In this document: positions 18,707 to 27,969 of the stretch, piece by piece
Layout of the letters: every line of letters starts with the position of its first letter
Position numbering within the stretch: position 1 is the first letter of the stretch
NCBI RefSeq assembly: GCF_001591965.1
Contig: NZ_BCVX01000004.1
Coordinates: forward strand, 186,001-250,000
DNA: 64,000 nucleotides
Source of the DNA: Lysinibacillus odysseyi 34hs-1 = NBRC 100172
GTDB lineage: Bacteria; Bacillota; Bacilli; Bacillales_A; Planococcaceae
Reading direction: 5' to 3'
Position numbers and translations under genes: made by a program
Notes under the pieces: model-generated
Seen by the model: the letters and a program-made list of their open reading frames with translations, nothing else
The model's database searches: none
What the model was told of the DNA's origin: nothing

Positions 18707-18790
18707 AAAAGCACAGAATCACCAATTTCCATCTACTTGAATGGGCAAGAAACGAGTAATGGAACGGTCATCTGTGCTTTTTGTTTTTTC
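18707..18790. terminator. Long-loop terminator hairpin
   Basis: AAAAGCACAGA pairs perfectly with TCTGTGCTTTT, but the loop is 53 bases. A T run follows on the right and an A run precedes on the left, so it can serve the two converging genes. Confidence 0.7.
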
Positions 18791-18833
18791 TCGTATTAAA
18801 AGATGTAACAATCAAGCGGATGGAGGAGTGGGT

Positions 18834-20618
18834 CTACTCCAACATGGCTGTATATATGTCCTGCAGCGTGTTTATGATTCGCTGCAGCTCTTCATTGTGA
18901 TACAGTTCGTCAAACTGTTTCATTAACGCTGCTTCGTCCAAAGACTCGATATACATTCTTTTAATGTATATACGTGTATATTTGGCATCTGGTTTCAAAC
19001 CTTGCTTCCTGAATTTGATGTCGGCACTTTGGATGGCTTCCAACAGTGGAACACGTTTTTCAGCTTCGATCGGTCCGACTTCGAGCGTAAAGTAAATCTC
19101 ATGCTCGGAATATTCGTACCAGAACAGGAAAGGTCCGTTATTCCACCACCATTTGATTTGCGTTTCGCCCAATATCTCCTTGAAATCATTAAATAGCGGG
19201 ATAATAAAAGAGATATGCTTTGCCGAGATCCGGTAATCATTTTCAGGAATCTGATTTTGGCCAGCCCATTTTTTGAATATCTGGCTCACCTGGTCTGCAT
19301 TAGAAGCGGGTGATACGTGCAGATTTATTGGCCTTTGTTCCGGGAGGACGTGTTCATTGCGCAGTGCGGCAGCCACCTGTTCCCGCAGCATGAGAAATGC
19401 CTCGTCATTATACAGCGTCAACATACCTTGTGCTAGCTCATCTGCATCATCCCACTTGCTTATATCTATTTTTTTCGAATAAATCCGTGTATATCTAGCT
19501 TTTTCGGTTTTGGAGCTTTCCTTAAAAATCATCCCTGATTGTTCCAGCTTTTGGATAAGTGCCAGGCGCTCCTCATGTTGTATTGGCCCGATTTCAGCAA
19601 TTACTTTTAGCCGGTTATCGTTTGTTTTTGAAAACCAAATAATTAACCCGTGCTGGAGCCAATAGTTTGGTTCCTTCATTGGTAATGTACCGGATACAAG
19701 CCATTCAGGCGGTACCAGATTCGGGACAGTAGGGTGTGCCTGATTTAGCACCTCACCATCGAATTGAAGCTTTATAAATTGCTCAAAGCTATACGATAAA
19801 ATATTGTTGCCATGCTTTAAAATATACTGGATTGTATTTTTATATTTACTGATAAACTCAAATTCATAACCGGCCTCAAAATGCAGTTGGTGATGGTGTG
19901 GCAGCTGCTCTTCTAAATATTCAAGCGTCTTCCGGTGCTGCTTGTAAATATCGAATGCCTGGACAATCTGCTCTTGATCCGGATAGAACTTCTCACGCAA
20001 AATTTCCTGATAATGTGCAATGAAAGCATAAGCCTGTGCATTTAGTTGGCCTTCAAACAATAACAGCAGATGCTGCAATATGTATTCAATGCGCTCATAG
20101 CTTAATGTGAAGTAATGCTCATTGCTCGGTGTTTCGCCGTCTATCGTTAAATAGATCGGGATGATCGTGAAATCGGGTGAGATGTTTTGGATATGTGCCA
20201 GATAATCGTTTAGCTGATTGAATGACTCCGATGAATAGAATTTGTTTTCTATGATGAAAACAGTCTGTAATTGCTGGTTGACGATGACTAAATCGATATA
20301 TCGATTGTTATGTGTTTTCACTTCGCGGAACACATGGCTCTCCATTAAAGACTGGTTTAAAATACTGCCGACAGCGCTATATTGCGGGTTATCCAGGTTT
20401 TCATCCATCAGCAACAGATGCTCTAGTACTTTTCTCAAAAAATAATCATTCAGCCGGTGGTTCTCTTTCGGATTAAAAAGCCAGGCAAGTATATTGGAAT
20501 GCCGAATTTCATAATGCTCTATACGCAAAACCTTTAAAGGGTTGAACGAATTTACTTGTTGATTCAATTTTTGAAATGCTATCTCATTTTCTAGATCAAA
20601 TAAGTCACGAATTTCCAT
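18834..20618 (-). CDS. PD-(D/E)XK nuclease family protein with duplicated C-terminal domain
   Basis: 594 residues from the ATG at 20618, with AGGAG nine bases upstream. The N-terminus matches the PDDEXK_4 type: EIRHSNILAWLFNPKENH, then RYIDLVIV (catalytic Asp) and FIIENKFYSSESFNQL (the E-x-K). The second half contains two copies of one domain: GPIQHEERLALIQKLEQSG...YTRIYSKKIDI and GPIEAEKRVPLLEAIQSAD...YTRIYIKRMYI. It is a single gene without a methyltransferase partner. Families of this kind are usually annotated as putative restriction-type nucleases; function is inferred. Confidence 0.8.
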   Translation of the reverse strand: MEIRDLFDLENEIAFQKLNQQVNSFNPLKVLRIEHYEIRHSNILAWLFNPKENHRLNDYFLRKVLEHLLLMDENLDNPQYSAVGSILNQSLMESHVFREVKTHNNRYIDLVIVNQQLQTVFIIENKFYSSESFNQLNDYLAHIQNISPDFTIIPIYLTIDGETPSNEHYFTLSYERIEYILQHLLLLFEGQLNAQAYAFIAHYQEILREKFYPDQEQIVQAFDIYKQHRKTLEYLEEQLPHHHQLHFEAGYEFEFISKYKNTIQYILKHGNNILSYSFEQFIKLQFDGEVLNQAHPTVPNLVPPEWLVSGTLPMKEPNYWLQHGLIIWFSKTNDNRLKVIAEIGPIQHEERLALIQKLEQSGMIFKESSKTEKARYTRIYSKKIDISKWDDADELAQGMLTLYNDEAFLMLREQVAAALRNEHVLPEQRPINLHVSPASNADQVSQIFKKWAGQNQIPENDYRISAKHISFIIPLFNDFKEILGETQIKWWWNNGPFLFWYEYSEHEIYFTLEVGPIEAEKRVPLLEAIQSADIKFRKQGLKPDAKYTRIYIKRMYIESLDEAALMKQFDELYHNEELQRIINTLQDIYTAMLE

Positions 20619-20720
20619 AGAAAGGATTCTCCTTGTATGTTGAGGGATTATGGTGCTGCTTGTTAATTGTATACTAAGAAACGGATTAGAGTACCAGGTT
20701 GTTTGGTAAATTAACTGCAA

Positions 20721-21080
20721 GATTTCCTTCTGTAACGCCTTGGCTGCAGGTTTCCAATGAAGTACACTAGAGTAACTGCTTTTGATAAGACACCTGATCT
20801 TATCGGTACTGTTTCAGTATTCCAAAAAATTAATACACCTGTCCCTCCTCAAAACTCCACAGCTCTATTACCTTAGCATACAGTAAGACTTCTTTTCTTT
20901 ATTCTTTCTTTATTCTTTCTTTAAATATTAGGGCGCCGCCAGCCGTTGGTACCACAGCGTTTGCGGCCGCTTTCATACGTCAATCTGACGGGGCCCTGTC
21001 CGCCAGATTGATGTATAGTTGCATGTCAAATTGGTGCATAGTACCCGTCAAACGGATGTATACGACAAATTGACGTGTAG
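20721..21080. other. Gene-free stretch with simple and degenerate repeats
   Basis: Pyrimidine tandem units (TTCTTTA-like) occupy about 20890-20926. From about 20975 to 21100 a degenerate unit of about 20 bases recurs, recognised by TGTCAAATTGGTGCATAGT, CGTCAAACGGATGTATACG, CAAATTGACGTGTAGT and CAAACCGGTGCATTGTC. A GC-rich segment (GGCGCCGCCAGCC, GCGGCCGC) precedes it. No gene is visible. Confidence 0.55.
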
Positions 21081-21100
21081 TCAAACCGGTGCATTGTCTA
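20975..21100. repeat. Degenerate ~20-base direct repeats
   Basis: At least five imperfect copies of a unit resembling (C)GTCAAAnnGGTGTATAG run into the last codons of the winged-helix gene at 21081. They may be iteron-like binding sites, or the eroded coding tail of that gene in another frame. I cannot tell which. Confidence 0.45.
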
Positions 21101-21413
21101 CATCTAGCACTCTTTGTAATTCATCGTACCGGACACGATAATAGGTGCCTTTGTGGTCGAATCGTTTCTTTTCAATCAACTTCCTTGTATGCAGGGATTT
21201 GATTAACCGCTCAATTGTACTTTTTGAGATGAATGGCAGCTGGAAAAGCCATCCGTCGGTCGAACATTGAAACCATTTACAGCCTTCTACCGTTCTCTGT
21301 GAAAATTGGATGTTGTAGTGCAGCTGCTGCAGGAAAATCGCTTCAAGCAGGCCGACTTTCACAGCCAGTTTTGGATAAAGGATAATAACAGGTCCCTCTA
21401 CCAGCTTCTTCAT
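21081..21413 (-). CDS. Winged-helix replication-type DNA-binding protein
   Basis: 110 residues from the ATG at 21413, which has AGGAGGG at the right spacing; longer starts lack a site. The sequence follows the N-terminal winged helix of phage and plasmid replication/DnaD-like proteins: ILYPKLAVKVGLLEAIFLQQ, GCKWFQCSTDGWLFQLPFIS, KSTIERLIKSLHTRKLIEKK and GTYYRVRYDELQ. The usual longer C-terminal part is absent, so this may be a truncated relic or a stand-alone regulator. Degenerate repeats lie immediately downstream. Confidence 0.65.
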   Translation of the reverse strand: MKKLVEGPVIILYPKLAVKVGLLEAIFLQQLHYNIQFSQRTVEGCKWFQCSTDGWLFQLPFISKSTIERLIKSLHTRKLIEKKRFDHKGTYYRVRYDELQRVLDVDNAPV

Positions 21414-21604
21414 AGACATCCCTCCTGATCGGAAGGATAGAGCCGATTTCTGTGATTTGCCCTTAACAATACCCGCCATAAAAGATATATAGGATTTCCG
21501 GGCTGGTTACGATACGCAAAATTATGCAATAAATGTTGCCTGCCCAAACTTGGCGTTTTTCTCAAAATACATGCAATCAGTACCTGTTGACATTGCCACT
21601 TCAT

Positions 21605-22022
21605 TTTTCATTCCCCCTTTATAATATAAATCGAAACGAGACAGCAAAAGGGGACATTTCTTTCTAATTTTAAGGGGAGTTTTTCTTATGTACAAAATGG
21701 CGTTTTTATATGGATAAGAGGCACTTATTAATATATTTTGGTCTAGGGAAGTGGGGAGAGGACAAAAGTAGAAAGCTAACGGAAATTTGTGATAAGAATC
21801 TGATACTTTATAAATTGATTGAAATATAGAATCGAGTGCAGGTGTCTACTGCATGCTTTTTGCTGCAGAGTGAAGCAATGGCACGGAAGTTATTTCAAAG
21901 CTTCCCGATGCCTGTGTAAAGCGTACCTGAAACGGAAATCAGTTTCTCTGCACCGAAAAAACACCATTTTTCTGTTGAGAAAAATGATGTTTTTGGTTGT
22001 TGTCCTTATTTCCTTGATTGTC
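21605..22022. other. Gene-free stretch
   Basis: About 420 bases upstream of the winged-helix gene and downstream of yfcC. Apart from the terminator at 21956-21994 I see no supported element; a 69-codon frame at 21819 has no ribosome site. Confidence 0.5.
21956..21994 (-). terminator. Terminator of the YfcC gene
   Basis: AAAAACACCATTTTTCT pairs with AGAAAAATGATGTTTTT (one mismatch) around a short loop. It lies 30 bases past the yfcC stop, with T residues on both strands. Confidence 0.75.
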
Positions 22023-23429
22023 TTATGATATGCCTAACGCAACAGCTGCAATTAACGCAAGACAAGCAATCACTGCCCAGCCAAGGATCATCTTCCAAAT
22101 GAATTTGATCCACTTTTCATACGGAATGCCTGCAACGGCTAAATAGGCCATTAAGGCAGATGATGTAGGAATAATGGAGTTCGTCAAGGAATCCCCGTAT
22201 TGGAAGGCTAAAACAGCGACTTGACGTTCCAATCCTAGCAAATCGGTGATAGGAATCATGATTGGCATTGTTGCTGCTGCCTGGCCGCTGCCGGATGAAA
22301 TAAATAAATTCAAAAGTGCCTGGATAAATAACATGCCGATTGCGCTGATCGCATGCGGCAAATGGCCAATCGTTTCTGAAGCTGTATACACAATCGTATC
22401 GATAATTTTCCCTTGCTCTAAAACAACCGTGATGGCACGGGCAAATCCTACAATTAACGCGCCAAACGTTACAGCTTTTGCCCCGTCAATGAAGGAGTCA
22501 AAAATAGTCCCGGGTTTTAAACCGCCGATTAACCCTGCGATTAACCCCATAATTAAGAAGGATGCTGTTAATTCTGTTAGGAACCAGCCCCAATTGAAGA
22601 CCCCGTAAATATTAAAGCCAATCCCGCAAGCCATCGCAATGAATACGAATTTATGCTTTCCTGTCAATGCAGGAATGTCAATCTTGGAGACATCCGATTT
22701 GGCTTTTTGCTCGATATCGTAAATTACACTTGCCTGTGGGTTCTTTTTCACTTTGAAGGCATATCGGGACACGTAGAATATCGCAAAGCCGAGAACAAAA
22801 ACATAGACGACTGCACGGAACCCGATTCCGGAAAATAGCGGTACATCCGCTAAGGACTGCGCAACCCCTACAGTAAAGGGATTAAGCATTCCTCCAAAAA
22901 ATCCGCTGGCGGCCCCAAGCGTGATCATAGCCGTTCCTGTCACAGCATCGAACCCCATAGCACGGGCAATTGCGACACCGATTGGCACGAAAATAATCGT
23001 TTCTTCCGCCAGCCCCATTGTAAAGCCGCCGACAGAGAACAAGATCATCGATAAAGGAATGAGCAATTTTTCTCTTCCTTCCAACGCTTTTACCCCTTTA
23101 TAGACACCGGCCTCAATGGCTCCAGTTGAACGAATAATGCCAAATACACCACTGACTAAGAAAATATAGAAAATAATTTGGGCCCCTTTTTCAAGCCCTA
23201 ACGGAACCGCCGTAAACATTTCGAAAAATGATACTGGATCACTTTCGATATGATGATAGCTTCCATCTACAACGAGCATTCGCCCCTCGTCATCCTCAAA
23301 GCGGTCAAACTCACCCGCCGGAATAATGTAGCTTGCAATACCTGCTAGAAAAATAATAGCGAAAATAAGGGTATATGTATGAGGTACTTTCAGCCAGCTC
23401 TTCTTTTTTTCACTCTGTTCAGTTTCCAT
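22023..23429 (-). CDS. yfcC: YfcC-family basic amino acid/C4-dicarboxylate-type carrier
   Basis: 468 residues from the ATG at 23429; TTG at 23462 and ATG at 23447 are possible but lack good ribosome sites. The polytopic membrane protein (about 12 segments) has a cytoplasmic Lys-rich N-terminus, an extracytoplasmic loop with PAGEFDRFEDDEGR, and the family segments GGFTMGLAEETIIFVPIG, GAASGFFGGMLNPFTVGVAQ and SSGSGQAAATMPIMIPIT. YfcC/ArcD-like carriers move arginine/ornithine or dicarboxylates; the actual substrate is not readable. A GAF-like fragment gene lies just upstream on the same strand. Confidence 0.85.
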   Translation of the reverse strand: METEQSEKKKSWLKVPHTYTLIFAIIFLAGIASYIIPAGEFDRFEDDEGRMLVVDGSYHHIESDPVSFFEMFTAVPLGLEKGAQIIFYIFLVSGVFGIIRSTGAIEAGVYKGVKALEGREKLLIPLSMILFSVGGFTMGLAEETIIFVPIGVAIARAMGFDAVTGTAMITLGAASGFFGGMLNPFTVGVAQSLADVPLFSGIGFRAVVYVFVLGFAIFYVSRYAFKVKKNPQASVIYDIEQKAKSDVSKIDIPALTGKHKFVFIAMACGIGFNIYGVFNWGWFLTELTASFLIMGLIAGLIGGLKPGTIFDSFIDGAKAVTFGALIVGFARAITVVLEQGKIIDTIVYTASETIGHLPHAISAIGMLFIQALLNLFISSGSGQAAATMPIMIPITDLLGLERQVAVLAFQYGDSLTNSIIPTSSALMAYLAVAGIPYEKWIKFIWKMILGWAVIACLALIAAVALGIS

Positions 23430-23508
23430 GAATTCACCAATCCCCATCGTATAATTTGACAATAGGACATTATGTAACTATCACTCTTTTTTAGTTTGTC
23501 GCTATATG

Positions 23509-23967
23509 TCATTTATTGAAGACAAATATACAGTAGTTGAAATTTAATGTAAAGTTATAATTTTCTGCTAAATGTGAAGAAACAACTTTAAATAGTGCTA
23601 TATGTGCAATAACGAGAAGATTGTTATTATCTTGTTGCGGTTGTGCCAAAGAAGAAGTAGAGATTGAAATCAGTGCATGTTTAGCAGCCCTTTTATTTGC
23701 TTTACAACCTATAATTTTGAGGGCCGGGAAATACTCCAAATGTTGACATGAAAGGTGTCTAGAATGAGCAGGCAGAACATCCGCCGTCGCGTTACAAATC
23801 GTAAATAGGAAAAACTCTTCATCAATAAATGTAATGAGTTTCGAATGATTGGAGACTGACCATTGCTTTATGTAACTAAATAATTTTAGTAAGTGTTTGC
23901 AGGAATGAACGAAAAGAGAGTAGAAGCATAAAAATATTTCATTAGGCGATATATTTATAGGCAGCAT
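23509..23967 (-). CDS. Hypothetical protein, possibly a GAF-like regulator fragment
   Basis: A 152-residue frame 47-80 bases upstream of yfcC on the same strand. HSKLITFIDEEFFLFTICN and the closing LLVIAHIALFKVVSSHLAEN resemble the start and end of the GAF sensor domain of sigma-54-type activators. No AAA+ or DNA-binding domain follows. The ATG has no convincing ribosome site. It may be a truncated regulator of yfcC or a chance frame. Confidence 0.35.
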   Translation of the reverse strand: MLPINISPNEIFLCFYSLFVHSCKHLLKLFSYIKQWSVSNHSKLITFIDEEFFLFTICNATADVLPAHSRHLSCQHLEYFPALKIIGCKANKRAAKHALISISTSSLAQPQQDNNNLLVIAHIALFKVVSSHLAENYNFTLNFNYCIFVFNK

Positions 23968-24182
23968 GTTAAAGGAATTTCCCCTTGTATCGTACAGAAC
24001 GGTTCGTCATACGTTAAATAAAGTTGGATGGATCATTTTACATTAGACCCCTTGTGCATTTTCTTTATTTTGTTTTTGAAAGTTCACTGAAGAGATGGAA
24101 AAGTCGTTTAGTTTCCATTCACTGGCGTTTTATCTAATTACTCGACGGTATCACTTTTTCATTAGAGAATGGAGAGCTGCAA

Positions 24183-25622
24183 ATGAATAAGAAAATGATC
24201 GTTTTTATGTCAGTGCTTTTATGGATGTCAGTGTTTTCTTTCTCTGCAGCCACGAATGCTGCGGAGGGGGTAGATAAGGAATCTGTTGATCGGTATGTGG
24301 AGGATTACATTGATAAGAACGGTCTGCCGGGTGCTGCCATTGTCATTGTAAAGGAAGGGAAAGTCGTATATGAAAGTGGGTACGGCATAGATTCAGATGG
24401 TCAGCCTATTACGGAAAATACCTTACTGAGACTTGCTTCTGCTTCCAAACCATTTACGGCATTTGCCATTCTGCAGCTGGCAGATGAGGGGAAGGTAGGG
24501 CTGGACGATCCGGTGAAGATGCATCTGGGGGAACTGGCGCTGGATGACCCGAGAGTAGAGGATATTACGATTCGGCACCTATTAAGCCAAACTTCGGGTA
24601 TTCCAAATCCGACAATCATTCCGCCGGCAGATACGCTGCCTGAACAAATCAAAAACCTCCATACGTGGAAGCTTCAATCTGATCCAGGAGATAGGTATTT
24701 TTATAGTAATGCCAATTACTGGATTTTGGCCCGTGTCATTGAAACAAGCAGCGGCAAGGAATTCTCGGCGTATCTCGAGCAGGAGGTTTTTGCGCCGCTT
24801 GGAATGGATGAATCGTTCAATACCACCAAGTCTACTGATACTGCCGAAGGGTTGGCTCAAGGGCATATAACGGCATACGGAACTGCAATTCCTTGGCCCC
24901 CGTTAGAACAAATGATTAGCGGCTCGGGCGGAATCGTGACAACAGCTGCTGATATGGGGAAGTGGCTGGCGATGCATACGGCAGGGGGACAAAATGCTTC
25001 GGGACAACAATTATTATCAAAATCATTATTAGAGGAATCGTATTCTCCTCAGGCAGGCAGCAAAAAGCATGGTCTTGGCTGGTCACTGAGCGCACCGGAT
25101 ATTCAACCTGCACGCATTTCACATAGCGGTGTATTGACGAATTACCAGACACAGCAGGATATCGTGCCATCCAGTGGGTATGCTGTAGCCGTTTTGCTGA
25201 ATAGTTTTACGCCGACATTTGAACATGCTTATGAAATCAGTTCAGGAATCCTCCAATTGACGGAAGGGCAAGAAGCCGAAGTTGGCGCAGCCGTGCCTAC
25301 GATAATCGATCTGACTCTTGGTATGATAACGTTAGTTTATCTGGCGCTGGGAATCAGAGGGATTATGCGGAGCAAAAAATGGGCAACAAAGCGAAAACAC
25401 CAGGCTGCCTGGAAGTATTATTTACGGTTGACCCCTCAATTGATTGCCGTTATTGGCATTGGCTGGCTATTCTTTATTGTCCCCAGCCTGCAGGATAACA
25501 GCGCGACTATCAAGGATGCTTTTGGACTTTGGCTAGCCGCGATGATTTTCCTGACGGTAATTTTCCTGGTTGCTTGTGTAGTGACGGCTAGAAGAATTTA
25601 TTACCGTGTGGTTTTGAAATGA
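24183..25622 (+). CDS. Class C beta-lactamase-fold serine hydrolase, membrane-anchored
   Basis: 479 residues with GGAGAG six bases before the ATG. A signal peptide (1-27, ending TNAAEG) leads into a beta-lactamase/penicillin-binding fold: SASK at 86-89 holds the nucleophile and lysine, YSN at 174-176 is the second motif, and HSGVLTNY near 318 is the HxG-type third motif. Three hydrophobic segments at about 373-475 anchor the C-terminus. Relatives act as D-amino-acid peptidases, esterases or teichoic-acid D-Ala esterases rather than beta-lactamases; the substrate is unknown. It is monocistronic, followed by a terminator. Confidence 0.9.
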   Translation: MNKKMIVFMSVLLWMSVFSFSAATNAAEGVDKESVDRYVEDYIDKNGLPGAAIVIVKEGKVVYESGYGIDSDGQPITENTLLRLASASKPFTAFAILQLADEGKVGLDDPVKMHLGELALDDPRVEDITIRHLLSQTSGIPNPTIIPPADTLPEQIKNLHTWKLQSDPGDRYFYSNANYWILARVIETSSGKEFSAYLEQEVFAPLGMDESFNTTKSTDTAEGLAQGHITAYGTAIPWPPLEQMISGSGGIVTTAADMGKWLAMHTAGGQNASGQQLLSKSLLEESYSPQAGSKKHGLGWSLSAPDIQPARISHSGVLTNYQTQQDIVPSSGYAVAVLLNSFTPTFEHAYEISSGILQLTEGQEAEVGAAVPTIIDLTLGMITLVYLALGIRGIMRSKKWATKRKHQAAWKYYLRLTPQLIAVIGIGWLFFIVPSLQDNSATIKDAFGLWLAAMIFLTVIFLVACVVTARRIYYRVVLK

Positions 25623-25633
25623 AGAATACTATG

Positions 25634-25672
25634 AAAGATTCTTGTTTCTTGCGGGGCAGGGATCTTTCTTTA
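25634..25672 (+). terminator. Terminator after the serine hydrolase
   Basis: GAAAGAT pairs with ATCTTTC in a hairpin 12 bases past the stop, followed by a T-rich run. Confidence 0.6.
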
Positions 25673-25986
25673 TTTCCGGCATTGGTTGTTGCCAGGTGAC
25701 TCTATTCATTGGATCTCGGGGCTTTACAGAAGGGGTTTTTTCGGGCGTTGGAAAATTATTATGATGTAATGGATAGAGCTGCAAAACAACACAGTTCTAA
25801 AATATGTAAATACCCATCCAATTGCATGTTAATAATTGGATGGTTGTTTTTGTTTATCACAATCTTGATGATGCTTATGTAAGAAATAACTGAAAGAAAT
25901 TTGAATCGGGTAATGAAAGAAAGCAGCTTGCCGAATCATACGGCCGACGAGTTCCTATATAACCATTCTATGTAGTTCCGGTTCCG
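25673..25986. other. Gene-free stretch with dispersed element
   Basis: No coding sequence is supported. It contains the second copy of the dispersed terminator-like element at 25796-25857. Confidence 0.5.
25796..25857. repeat. Dispersed terminator-like element, copy 2
   Basis: CCATCCAATT (25814-25823) pairs perfectly with AATTGGATGG (25834-25843), followed by T residues. The whole stretch aligns with 15335-15398. Unlike copy 1 it is not immediately behind a gene. Confidence 0.6.
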
Positions 25987-26157
25987 TTACCCATTGCCGT
26001 ACCAAAAGTCGGTGAAGGCTGTCCATATTGCTGCGAAGATTTTTATGACGGCATATAGCATGCCGATTGCTATGGATGCTGAGGCAACCGCTACTATTAC
26101 CGATACAATAGTGACGATAACAGATATGATACTTATTACCTTTAGCTTCTTATTCAT
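25987..26157 (-). CDS. Small single-pass membrane protein
   Basis: 56 residues from the ATG at 26157, which has an excellent AGAGGAGG five bases upstream. The sequence is a short Lys-rich head (NKKLKV), a long hydrophobic stretch rich in Ile/Val/Ala (about 6-45), and an aromatic tail (WTAFTDFWYGNG). It is likely a small integral membrane protein of unknown role. A toxin or small holin-like peptide is conceivable, but nothing in the context supports it. Confidence 0.6.
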   Translation of the reverse strand: MNKKLKVISIISVIVTIVSVIVAVASASIAIGMLYAVIKIFAAIWTAFTDFWYGNG

Positions 26158-26460
26158 GGAAACCTCCTCTATCAAAAGATTACTATTGATTTCCTCTTAC
26201 TCTACCATATTATACACTGATCAATTACCACAGGAGGAATTTGCTTTTGGAATGTTAATAGCTGAAAAGATTTCATAAATCATCTTTGGGGAATTGTACC
26301 GCGGCGAAAAACATAATCAGTATTTTTAATTGTTTATCGCTTCTATTTCAGAATAGAAATATCGTACAACTACAGATGCGAGTCCAAATTAATCTATTGC
26401 TGCCATAAATATGGAAAGTAGTGTTACAATTAACTATATTAGAGAAAAAGGATAGATAAA

Positions 26461-27798
26461 ATGGAAATGATAACAGCTTTTTTTGAAAAGTGGCTGATGC
26501 TGCTGAAATTTAATACTAATATGATACATAATATTGCTCTGGCCTTACTATATATTCGCTTGCTGTATTTGCCGTTAAAGTCGTTTAATCTAGTAGGGAA
26601 AAAGAAAGCTGGAGAAACCGCACCTTCTTCCACAACCAAAAGCTTAAAAAGATTAATTATGGCACTGCTCTTAAACTTGTTGCTAGGGTCGGCGCTACTC
26701 AAGTTTCTGCAGCCAAGCTCTCTAGCCAATTGGCTGCCAACAGGCTGGCGGTTTGACTACATTATGCTGGCTGTTATTGGCGGGTTAATCCTCCTGTCTT
26801 TACTTATTTACATTCCCCGGCAATTCTATCGGATCAGGAAAAAAGAACAATCCTTCGGGAAGGTGCTTTGGAAATTCAGTTGGCTTTTACTAATGGAGTT
26901 TTTCCTTTTTTCATCACTGCTGTGGGGAGTTAATGAACTGTTTGTGCCGAACAGAATCGAACTGGATTCTCCTGTTGTGATGTACGATTTGGAAGAAAAG
27001 CCGGTATCCATCGTTAAAATCAGAAAGACAACACCTAACGGAACAGAAAATGGTATTTCCACGAGCGATACTAGTTTCTTAATCAGCGCAGTTGATCTAC
27101 ATTCCGGTGAAAAGGTTTGGAGCAGGAGTGCTGCGTGGCAGGAATACTTAGTAGGTGAGACTAAAGAGGGCCTGCTAGTATTAAATAATAAAAAGAAAAC
27201 CCTCTATTTTCTAAATCCGAGAACCGGTAAAAAACAAATGGACGAAAAAGACTTACTCGAAAAGTTCCCTGTTTTAGCAGATAACTTAAGCTATATGTAT
27301 ACGGATTATGCTATTACAAATCCAGATGAAATCTATTTTTACGGTCTAGACGGTCGTTATTATATGATCGACCTGGCTGCAAATGAGGTAACAGAAGACC
27401 CGGGCTATTCCGATAAAATAAACCCCTTTACTGAAGCATGGGATGATGAAGCGGGCAGCAATGAAAAACAAATGGAGGAAATTGAGACGCTTTACCCTGA
27501 GTTAATGGGCGTAGGGCTAGTCGAAACCCAACAAGCTGATAAACAGCTCGTTGCCTATCAGAAAAAGCGCAATGATAATCGGTATACGCTGGCTCTGCTT
27601 GACCTTACTAAACGAAACATAGTTTGGGAGCAGCTGCTAGATGCTCCTGCTGAAAATACGGATACTTCATTATCCTTCCATCAGGATGAGAAGTTTGTCT
27701 ATGCCTGGACCGGTCGTTATCAATACAAAATCAACAAAGAGACCGGGAAAGCTGCTTATCAGTATGATTATAAGCGCGGGAAGCAAGTAGTTGATTAG
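26461..27798 (+). CDS. Membrane protein with C-terminal beta-propeller-like domain
   Basis: 445 residues with ribosome site AAAGGATAG. Four hydrophobic segments lie at about 22-40, 62-82, 98-120 and 140-160. A soluble, probably extracytoplasmic domain (165-445) follows, with repeated strands such as SAVDLHSGEKVWSR, LYFLNPRTGKKQ, YFYGLDGRYYMIDL and YQYKINKETGKAAYQY that resemble PQQ-type propeller blades. No catalytic motif is seen. It is a monocistronic gene of unknown function. Confidence 0.65.
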   Translation: MEMITAFFEKWLMLLKFNTNMIHNIALALLYIRLLYLPLKSFNLVGKKKAGETAPSSTTKSLKRLIMALLLNLLLGSALLKFLQPSSLANWLPTGWRFDYIMLAVIGGLILLSLLIYIPRQFYRIRKKEQSFGKVLWKFSWLLLMEFFLFSSLLWGVNELFVPNRIELDSPVVMYDLEEKPVSIVKIRKTTPNGTENGISTSDTSFLISAVDLHSGEKVWSRSAAWQEYLVGETKEGLLVLNNKKKTLYFLNPRTGKKQMDEKDLLEKFPVLADNLSYMYTDYAITNPDEIYFYGLDGRYYMIDLAANEVTEDPGYSDKINPFTEAWDDEAGSNEKQMEEIETLYPELMGVGLVETQQADKQLVAYQKKRNDNRYTLALLDLTKRNIVWEQLLDAPAENTDTSLSFHQDEKFVYAWTGRYQYKINKETGKAAYQYDYKRGKQVVD

Positions 27799-27862
27799 CA
27801 TTTCTCGCTTTTACATTTAAATGTGCGCAATCCATTACTTCTCAAGCATTAATATAGCAATG

Positions 27863-27902
27863 AAATAAGACGGTAGGATAGAATCCCGCCGTCTTATTTT
27901 TA
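27863..27902. terminator. Bidirectional terminator
   Basis: AATAAGACGG pairs perfectly with CCGTCTTATT. T residues follow on the right and A residues precede on the left, between two converging genes. Confidence 0.85.
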
Positions 27903-27969
27903 TTGGTAATTGGTTTTTAGCTTCCACTTCAACATTTGCGATAAAAATCTCCGGCACAATCAAAATCCG

